A program made the position numbers and the translations under genes. Below the pieces are notes generated by a model that saw only the letters and a program-made list of their open reading frames with translations, searched no databases and was not told where the DNA came from. Shown here one piece after another: positions 56,141 through 64,000 of a stretch of 64,000 nt of DNA (its first letter is position 1; each line of letters starts with the position of its first letter). Source of the stretch: Dendrobium chrysotoxum (lineage: Eukaryota; Streptophyta; Magnoliopsida; Asparagales; Orchidaceae); assembly GCA_019925795.1 (NCBI GenBank), contig CM034314.1, forward strand, positions 28,575,774-28,639,773. The letters run 5' to 3'.

Positions 56141-56820
56141 AGAAACAAGCGCCGGGGACGAGGTGATAGGGTTCTTTCCATGAGTGGAATTACCCACAGA
56201 TTTGTAAATTTATAATTATATTATTATTAAACCTAATACGTGTAGGTTCATGAGGCTTCTCTTACGTGAATTTTTATTCGATACAGACACCGGATATAGC
56301 TTTATATTTGAATGTTAATTAAATGATGTCACATACCGCCCAGATGACTCGAGAACCTAACTCGATGAAAACTTGAAATTTAACACGTGTTTTTCAAAAT
56401 TACCGCGAGGCCCAAAGACCCGTCCCGGATCGGACGTGAAAATTTACATTTTACTGAAAAGAGACCCGCGGGCCACTATCGAGAATTCAAAATAGAGGCT
56501 TTTCAATTTCTATTGTCTCAGATTCTATTCATCATCGTCCGAAGTTCCTTTGTTCGCTCATCACCTTCGTTGTAGAAGCCATGCCTAAGATTCATATTTT
56601 GTTGCAAGGATAGAAGTACCTTTTCCACCGGAAATGTGGGTTCTGTTTTCCTATAAAAAAATTTTATAAATCAAATGTTTAGGTTTAGGGTTTCGTTTAG
56701 AACTTTTAAATGCTAGTGTAAAAACGTTTTCTCACATATTGTATTACAAAATGTATGTTGGAAATATGATTATTATGCTCAGTACCGTTGTGTACTGCTC
56801 CTCAGTACACATGTATTTAA
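56141..56820. other. Intergenic region between two divergent genes
   Basis: A G-box ACACGTGT lies at about 56382. A short start MPKIHILLQG at 56581, then a stop, could be a first exon of the gene-like relic at 57.5 kb, but support is weak. Confidence 0.35.
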
Positions 56821-56924
56821 AGGTTTCAAATATTGCTACACCTTTCTAACATATGCGTATTAGTGATTCTGTGTGGTTTTTATAATATAAAATCTATGTT
56901 TATATCGATGAACTCTCAGTATCG

Positions 56925-57335
56925 ATGCTCGGTACCTCTCGGTATCATAACTCGGTACCAAGCAGCTATGCTAGGTACCATGCTCGGTTCCATGCTCAGT
57001 ACCATGATAGATCGGTACCTTTAGGTTACCAAGTTCGAAACTTGTAGGTAACCAAACTCGGTACCACTCAGTATTGTTCGATACTGCTATGGTATCATGC
57101 TTAGTATCATGATAGATCGGTACCTTTAGGTTACGAAGTTCAGAACTTGTCGGTATCCAAACTCGGTACCGCTCAGTACTACTCGTTACAATGCTCAGTA
57201 CCGTGATAGCTCGGTACCTTTAGGTTACGAAGTTCGGAACATGTCGGTACCTAAAGTCGGTACCGCTGCTCGGTACCACTCGGTACCGCTGCTCGGTACC
57301 TCTGCTAGATACCGCTGCTCGGTACAAACTATGCC
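56925..57335 (+). repeat. Degenerate GGTACC-rich tandem repeat
   Basis: CGGTACC or CAGTACC words occur every 8-25 bases. A longer unit, TCGGTACCTTTAGGTTACGA with TTCGGAAC, starts near 57012, 57117 and 57211, that is, about 95-105 bases apart. The end (57265-57335) is a run of GCTGCTCGGTACC units. Confidence 0.85.
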
Positions 57336-57485
57336 TAACTCTTTCATAACTTTGTCAACTTATTCGCGTTTGCAATTTTGTAGGGATATTCTCTAAAGAT
57401 TCATTTCCGTTGTAAAATTTCAACTTTTAGAGAAGTTTGTAATCATTTGGTTAGTACATTCGGCCAATAATTTGTTGATAGATTG

Positions 57486-58366
57486 AGGCAGCTGCACATT
57501 AATCAGTTCCTGGTTATGTCTTCATTCTGTCAGAATGTTCCTCTGGTGCATATGTTGCTGACCAAGTGGGAGATCAGAAAGGAGTGTTTTATTATCAAAG
57601 GATGGATGCTACAATTCACTTCAGATGAGGTTGCTCTTATGCTTGGACTACCCAACAAAGGTGCTAAATTTATGGCGGGAAGTGCTAGAATAAGTGGGAA
57701 AACATCAAAAAATCTTGTGAAGGAATTTATAATTTTTTTACTATCAAACTTTTCTTACCTATGGAAAACTTCCGGACACCCACTACAATCTTTAGTGTTG
57801 CTGAGAATGTAGATGAATTTTTAACTAACAACTGGCCAGCATCCATTAGAGAATTTCTTGTGGCGGAATTCAATGCCATTGCTAGGAAGCATTCCAAAAG
57901 CAGCCTCTTGGGATATATTAATGAATTTGTAATTATTGTAATTGTGAGTCAATAACTCATGCAGATTAATTTTCTTACTGTAATACCTCAATCAATTTAG
58001 TAGGCTAACATCTTCTACTCAATAATTACATATTTGATTTTTAGAGCACACAAGATTCCACGCACCAGTGGACAACCTATCCCGACCTCATTTTATTCAT
58101 TGGGATAGCCACATTATGTACAGCGAGAAAGAGGTGACCCAATTATTTGCTGACCTTGATAATGTATAGGTACTCATTGTAGATGTAGTGATATTCATTT
58201 TGCATTGAGCTCATCCTGACAAACAATCTTCTGCAGATAGTCCATCATTTCAAAGGAGTTACAAAAGAAGAGAGAACATTATTAGAGATTTCTCCCATTC
58301 TTTCTCCAGAGAGAACTTCAACTGTACTTGATGTTGAGGTTGTTGAATGTTTATTTCATCTTTATA
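57486..58366 (+). pseudogene. Plant-mobile-domain-like / Mutator-associated gene relic
   Basis: The frame from 57486 reads LTKWEIRKECFIIKGWMLQF followed by TSDEVALMLGLPNKGAKFM, the FT.EEVALILGLP signature of plant mobile domains and of the domain beside Ulp1 proteases in Mutator-type elements. After a frame change near 57750 comes VAENVDEFLTNNWPASIREF and KHSKSSLLGYINEFVI. Then, possibly after an intron, RFHAPVDNLSRPHFIHWDSH (from 58046), and IVHHFKGVTKEERTLLEISP (58238). A SIRE element inserts at about 58371. Either a multi-exon gene cut by the insertion or an old TE gene; the frame change favours a relic. Confidence 0.45.
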
Positions 58367-58370
58367 CTCA

Positions 58371-60037
58371 TGTGAGTTTTTGATGATTACAAAATCTTAT
58401 TATTTGGTTATCATTTCTCCTAATATATATATTGAAAATTTTGTTTCTGTGTGTACTAATATGTTTGTCAAGAAAATCATACTCCAAACACCTAAAGAAT
58501 TCAAGACAGGTTAGATTAAGGATTCTTATAAGTGAAGTCTGTAAATTTTATTTTTCTTGAGTCTGAGAGAGTATGATTGTAAGTTGGATAATTGTGTACA
58601 CACACACTGGGGAATGTGGAAAAACTTAATTTTTTTAACTAATCGTATTGTATGATTTAAAAACGTACTGGATGATTTGTCTTACGTATCACTCTGAAGT
58701 GAAGTTGATTAGTGCCTGGATATAAATTTTTTCTAAGTACCTATCGTACGGTACAAAATTAGGTCATCATGGATGCCCATCAGAGTATGAAATCAGCTTT
58801 GTTTAGATTGTCCTGTGCGATTCAGTAAGTTTTTGTACGGATCATACGGTACGAACGTGAGATCATCCTGTACAAAATATCAAAATTTGAACTGATCATC
58901 CCGAACGAACATGGTTCGCACAGACGCCGATCAAAGTATGAAATAGAGCTCGTAAGCAATCGTACAGACGATGTGGAAGTTATTATGAAAATTTTTTGAA
59001 ACAATCGTATTGTGTGAAGTTAGTTCGTGCAGACACCGACCAGTGTATGAAATTGGGTTCGTCCACATTTATACAGACGAAGTCACTATTTTTGAACTGA
59101 TCGTACTGTACGATCCGCATTCATACAGATGCTGATCAGAGTACGAAATGAGGTTCGTCTAGCATCATACGAAACTTTTTGACCTGTTCGTACATACGAA
59201 TATCGATCGTACTGTACGATCCAATTCCGTCAAACTTACAATTTTTAATTTTTGGACGGTTTTTATTGTTCCTTGAATATAAGGGTAAAAAAACTGACTG
59301 TTGGAGCTTCTTCCACGAATTTCTCTTGAGTGGGCTTAAGAAGTGTGTTTGGGAGAGTGTTTTGAGAGTGAAGAGTGAGAGATCTTGTGTAAGGAAATTG
59401 TGAGGGAATTCACAAGGTTGTCCAAGAGTGAGAATCTCTTTTTATTTCTTTAAAGTTCTTCCCAACTTCCTTAGAAAGCTCTTGAAAGAGATTTGTCAAA
59501 GGAGGCTCGATACTCTGCCGTCACTAAGGAGGGTAAGAAAGGAGATGTGGTACTATGCCATCACCAGGAGGGTAAAAAAGGGCAACGGTTCTCTGCCGCA
59601 CCAGGAGGGTAAAAAAGACGACGGTTCTCTGTCGCACCGGGTTGCTGGAAGAGAGTTTGTAAAGACTTCTCCGCCTTGCTGTGGGGGCTAAAGGAGAGTC
59701 ACTTAAGTATAGTGCAATACTTAGAGAAGGAGTCTCTAGGGAGTGGATGTAGGTCGTGTTTGACCGAACCACTATAAATTCTGGTGTTCTCTGTTCTTAT
59801 TTTATTTTCTGTAAATTTTATTTAATGCTTTGTATTGTATTTTTTCTGTGGTTGTCAAGTACTGAATTTTCACATCTGATCATACTGTATGAATTGGATC
59901 GTACTATATGATATATTGAAGTTTCATATAAAAGTTTTTTTAAGACTTTCAAGAGTTTTTCAAAGTACCAATTCACCCCCCCTCTTGGATAGCCTAGGGA
60001 CGTAATTAATAGGTCTAACAACCTATTCGTGCTTTCA
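58371..60037 (+). repeat. SIRE 5' LTR with palindrome array
   Basis: Paired 15-bp palindromes at 58643/58663 (20 apart) and 59187/59206 (19 apart) bracket the array. A TATA-like AATATAAGGG is at 59274. Four 40-bp repeats with CACCAGGAGGGTAAAAAA lie at 59500-59640. The left end may be slightly truncated (TGTGAGTTTTTGATG). Confidence 0.78.
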
Positions 60038-60039
60038 AG

Positions 60040-60052
60040 TGGTATCAGAGCC
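60040..60052 (+). promoter_or_regulatory. tRNA-Met primer-binding site
   Basis: TGGTATCAGAGCC two bases after CTTTCA. Confidence 0.85.
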
Positions 60053-60095
60053 TATTTAAAAAATTATTGTTTAAATTACTTATTGAAATTTGATC

Positions 60096-61853
60096 ATGGC
60101 TAATTTTAAAAATTGAAACACTTTAGATGATTACTCGATCACTAAACCATCTTTGTTTGATAATATTCCATTTAATTTCTGGAAAACTTGCATGTATATT
60201 TTTCTGTAATCTCTGAACTATCGTATGTGGATGTTAGTATATGATGGTTATACTGCACCTACTAGACTTGTAGATGGCATTAGAGTTAAAATACTATTTG
60301 CTGATTGGACTTTAAAAGAAAGGGAATTAGCATAATTAAATGCAAAATGCTTGAATAGCTTTTTCTGTGCTCTTAAATCTAAAGACTATATGTATGTTTC
60401 TACTTGTAAATCCAGAAAGAAAATTTGGGATAGACTTTGTATTACGTATGAAGGTACAAATAAAGTGAAGTAAATTAGATTGAATATTCTTTTGCATGAT
60501 TATGAACTTTTTCGCATGAAACCAAATGAATCAATCTCTAAAATGTATACACGATTTACACATATAGCCACTTCATTGCATGCCTTAGGTAGAGAATTAA
60601 CAAATACAGAAAAAGTAAATAGAAGACTTTGTTGCTTACCTACTGCTTATGATGCAAAGATAACTGTCATAACTGAATCGAAAGATTTAAATGTCTATTC
60701 TATTGACAATCTTCTTGGATCACTAATTGCTTATGAGCAATCTGTGACTCAAAGACAGATTGATGCATGTGAAAAGCAAAAGGAGAAGAACATAGCATTG
60801 AAGGTGGATGATTCAGATAGTGATCAGTCACTACCTGAGGATGAGGAAGACATTGCCTTGATGACAAGGCAATTCAGAAGTTTTCTAAGAAAGAAGCAGA
60901 AGAGACGCCAACAGTTGAACAAAGATGAGTTCCATAAAAATGCTAAGGCTCCTAATGAAATAATTTGCTATGAATATAGGAAGCCTGGATACATCAAGAC
61001 TGAATGCCCTAATCTCAAAGCTAATTCTAGCAAGGAGAAAGCCGAGGAGAAACTAAAGGATAGAAGGGGCAAGAAGAGACTTCAACGAGCATTTTGGGCA
61101 GACTCAGCTTCAGATTCATCAAAAATAGCACCTGAAGAGGAAGTCACAAATTTGTGCTTGATGGCTGACAATCTTGATCATTCGGATCAAGAGGAGGTAT
61201 GTGACTTGAGTTATGATAAATTATTTGAAGTTTCTAAACTCATTCATTCTGCATATAGGAAACTAAAAAAACTGCATGCTAAGTTGAATTTGGATCCCTT
61301 AGAGCTACAAAATGAATTTAAAATCCTTAGAAAAGACCATGCATTAATTGATATCAACCACATGACTTTAATGGATAAATTTGATGATTTAAAAAAAATA
61401 GCATGAACTTTTAAAATCATCACACACTGAACTTGAAAATAATTTCAAAATATTTATGGATGAATCAGATAGTAGAGAGCATAATTTGAAGATTGATAAT
61501 TCGATTCTAGAAAGTGTAAATGCAAATCTTGAAGTTAAATTGGAAGCACTTGAGGAAAATAGGAAACCACCTAAACTTGAAGATTTTCACAAAATTTACC
61601 ATAAGTCAATTAATTCAAAATCTAAAAGAAGATTGTATAGTGCACATAGATTGGTGAATCCTTTCCCATGAGTAAAGTATTTTTCTTGTGGTATGATTGA
61701 AAATATTTCTCACACTTGTAATATTTATCGTAGAACATATTTTGTGTGGAGACCTAAGATGCATAAAATATAGCATATCATACATACATCTGTTTTAAAA
61801 TTGCCAAGAGGAGAACCCAAACTTGTTTGGGTTCCTAAGTCTAACGTTTGATA
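60096..61853 (+). pseudogene. SIRE gag, broken
   Basis: ATG at 60096 opens MANFKN, then TGA; further stops at about 60208, 60333 and 60470 precede a long open frame (60480-61406) with LNILLHDYELFRMKPNESIS and GSLIAYEQSVTQRQI. The zinc knuckle reads CYEYRKPGYIKTEC: the second Cys and the His are both Tyr, so zinc binding is lost. A frameshift near 61400 precedes the coiled-coil part and the PKLVWVPKSNV end. Confidence 0.85.
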
Positions 61854-61889
61854 ATTTTATAGGAACGCTCTCACACAAGACCTCGTGAG

Positions 61890-64000
61890 AGCATTTGGTA
61901 CCTAGATAGTGGCTGTTCAAAGCATATGACTGGGGATGCAAATCAATTCATAACATTGGAGGCCAGGAATGGAGGCAAGGTTATACTTGGAGATAATACC
62001 ACCAAGAGAGTGGTAGGTACAGGTATGATTGAAAACTCAGAAAATTTTATGATAGAAAATGTTCTGTTGGTAGATGGCTTGAAACATAATCTATTAAGTA
62101 TTAGTCAATTATGTCATAAAAGCTGTTATATAAAATTTTTGCCTACTAACTGTGTGATTAGGAAAGATAGAATTGATGTGTTATTTGGTGATAGAGTAAA
62201 TAATGTATACTTGCTTGATTTAAATTCTTTAAAATCTTCTACTGCTTTTTGTTTGAAAAATATTTTTGATGAATCATGGTTATAGCATAGAAGACTTTGT
62301 CACGTAAGCATGAGAAATCTTAGAAAAGTCACCTAAAAGGATTTAGTTAAAGGAATACCTAAATTAGTTTTCACTAAGGATCACTTATGTGATGCATGCC
62401 AACTAGAAAAACAAGTGAAGTCATCTTTTCATTCCATCAAAGATCTTAGGAATAGCAAACCATTAGAAGTCATTCACATGGATCTTTTTGGACAGGTTAG
62501 CACTGTCAGTTTAGGAGGAAAAAGTTTTGGGTTTGTTATTGTGGATGATTACACAAGGTTCACTTGGGTCAAATTTTTTATCTCATAAGAGTGAATCATT
62601 TGATGAGTTTAAAGTGTTTGGTACTTGAATTCAGAGAAAACTAGGGTGTGAAATTCTATCAATTCAAAGTGATCATGGAGGAGAATTTGAAAAAAAAATT
62701 GAAGAATTTTGTAAAGAACATGGGATTGATCACAATTTTTCAGCACCTAGGACCCCTCAGTAAATGGGGTAGTTGAGAGGAAAAACAGAACATTAATTGA
62801 AGCCATTAGAGCCATGTTGGTAGAATACTCACTTCTAAAATATTTTTGGGCTGAAGTGGTTAGTACAGAATGTTATGTTCTGAATAGGGTGAACATTAAA
62901 TCCAAATTGAACAAAACTCCCTATGAACTTCTTAAGGGGAGAACACCTAATCTCTCTTATTTGCATGTTTTTGGATGCAAGGTGTTCATACTTAAAAATG
63001 GGAAAACTCCTTTAGGAAAATTTGATCAAAAATCTAATGAAGGAATTTTTCTTAAATACTCTAGTGTTGGAAAATCTTTTAGAGTTTTCAATAAGAGAGT
63101 CTTGGTAGTTGAGGAGATCACACATGTAGTGTTTAATGAATCTAGCATTTCGAAAGAGCCAAAATTGGAAGAAGAGAACATTAAAAATATCTCTCATGAA
63201 ATTGAAAGTACAAAGTTGGAAGAAAAGATGGAAATTGAGAACCCTTTGCCTAGAGAATTGAGATTTTTTAAGGATCACCCTAAGGAATTGATTTTAGGAG
63301 AACCTAGTGAGGATGTTTGAACTAGGCATGGGATAAGCAAAGAAGTGAATCATTCTTCTTTTATTTCAATGGTTGAACCCACTAATATAAATCAAGCACT
63401 TTTGGATGAATTTTGGATTTTGTCCATGCAAGAAGAATTGAATCAATTTACAAGAAATGATATTTGGGAGTTGATTGAAAGGCCAAAGGATCAAAGTGTA
63501 GTTGGAACTAAGTGGGTGTTCAAAAATAAAATGAATGATTCAGGGGTTATGATTAAAAATAAGGCAAGATTAGTAGCTAAGGGGTATAATTAAATAGAAG
63601 GGATTGATTTTGAAGAGACATTTACCCATATAGCAAGACTTGAAGCAATTAGGGTTTTGTTAGCCTTTGCATATTTTAAAGGTTTCAAATTATATCAAAT
63701 GGATGCTAAAAGTGCCTTTTTGAATGGGATGATTGAAGATAATATTTATGTTGAGCAACCTCCAGGTTTTGAAAATTCTAAATTCCCTAATCATGTTTTC
63801 AAATTAAAAAAGATATTATATGGACTAAAACAGACACCTAGGGCATGATATGAGAGGTTAAGCACTTTTTTATTAAAAGAATCATTTATTAAGGGAAGTG
63901 TAGACACCACTCTTTTTGTGAGAAGAATAGGTGATAAAAAACTCATTATTCCAGTGACTACACCCATGAGTTCCTCAGTACAGTTAGATAAGGACCTTAA
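61890..64000 (+). pseudogene. SIRE pol, broken, RT catalytic core deleted
   Basis: Protease LDSGCSKHMTGD is whole (about 61905). The stretch NGGKVILGDNTT is present, where the minus-strand copy has lost 13 bases. Integrase keeps HRRLCH, CDACQ, HMDLFG and QSDHGGEF, with stops at 62283, 62333 and 62587 and a CAG-to-TAA change near 62761. RT keeps GTKWVFKNKMNDSG and VEQPPGFENSKFPNHV; a TGA replaces Trp after QTPRA (63846). At about 63942 GDKKLII passes straight to PVTTPMSSSVQLDKD: the stretch with YVDD and about 70-80 following residues is deleted in frame. Confidence 0.88.

Larger units (their letters stand above)
58371..64000 (+). mobile_element. SIRE-type copia element, continues past window
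   Basis: LTR 58371-60037, primer site TGGTATCAGAGCC at 60040-60052, gag 60096-61853, and pol from 61890 to the window end. Many stops and small deletions, so this is an old, dead copy. The 3' LTR lies outside the window. Confidence 0.88.

Noticed and set aside
59428..59772. Frames of 82-87 codons in the SIRE leader
   Set aside because: They follow the 40-bp leader repeats; similar frames exist at 31825-32118 and 41764-42048 for the same reason.

Overview
The window is plant nuclear DNA. The evidence is spliced genes of plant families (a temperature-induced lipocalin and a ubiquitin-specific protease), many AT-rich spacers and MITEs, and a dense load of LTR retrotransposons of plant lineages: Ty1/copia SIRE-type with a tRNA-Met primer site, and Ty3/gypsy of probable Tat lineage with a TTTGGCGCC primer site. 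An angiosperm with a repeat-rich genome is clear. A monocot is possible, but I cannot name the species.

Layout. 1-5.5 kb: a tandemly repeated copia LTR (+), noncoding modules, a poly-G tract, and a decayed copia element (-). 5.5-6.3 kb: the 3' end of an RTE-type LINE that forms a 370-bp palindrome with an inverted copy of itself. 7.2-8.1 kb: the first two exons of a ubiquitin-specific protease (-). 8.1-11.5 kb: two copies of a GGGGCTG-ended DNA element, an NPH3-like pseudogene carrying two MITEs, and a gypsy integrase scrap joined to a copy of the protease intron. 14.7-16.1 kb: a solo gypsy LTR with a 30-bp minisatellite. 17.9-25.4 kb: a complete non-autonomous gypsy element (-) with 5-bp target duplications. 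26.3-33.2 kb: 321-bp direct repeats, then a second gypsy element broken by the 3' half of a SIRE element. 37.2-39.2 kb: the 5' piece of a SIRE element (+). 41.5-50.9 kb: a nearly intact SIRE element (-). 53.3-55.9 kb: the lipocalin gene TIL (-), the only complete host gene. 57.5-58.4 kb: a plant-mobile-domain-like relic. 58.4-64 kb: another SIRE element (+), running off the window.

The most unusual signal is in the SIRE LTRs. Their U3 holds arrays of 15-bp palindromes with consensus ATCGTMCNGKACGAT, arranged as pairs. In the 41.5-50.9 kb element all seven pairs in the 3' LTR have exactly 21 bp between centres, and pairs recur about every 105 bp. In the three other SIRE LTRs the sequence differs (TCGTAC-type), yet pairs spaced 20 bp (19 once) stand at both ends of each array. 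Both palindrome arms change together. This looks like a conserved regulatory or structural device, and I do not recognise it from described families.

The host genes have no evident functional link to each other. The rest is a record of nested insertion, solo-LTR formation, minisatellite growth and break repair. Exon boundaries were placed by reading splice sites and protein similarity by eye; no alignment or search was run.
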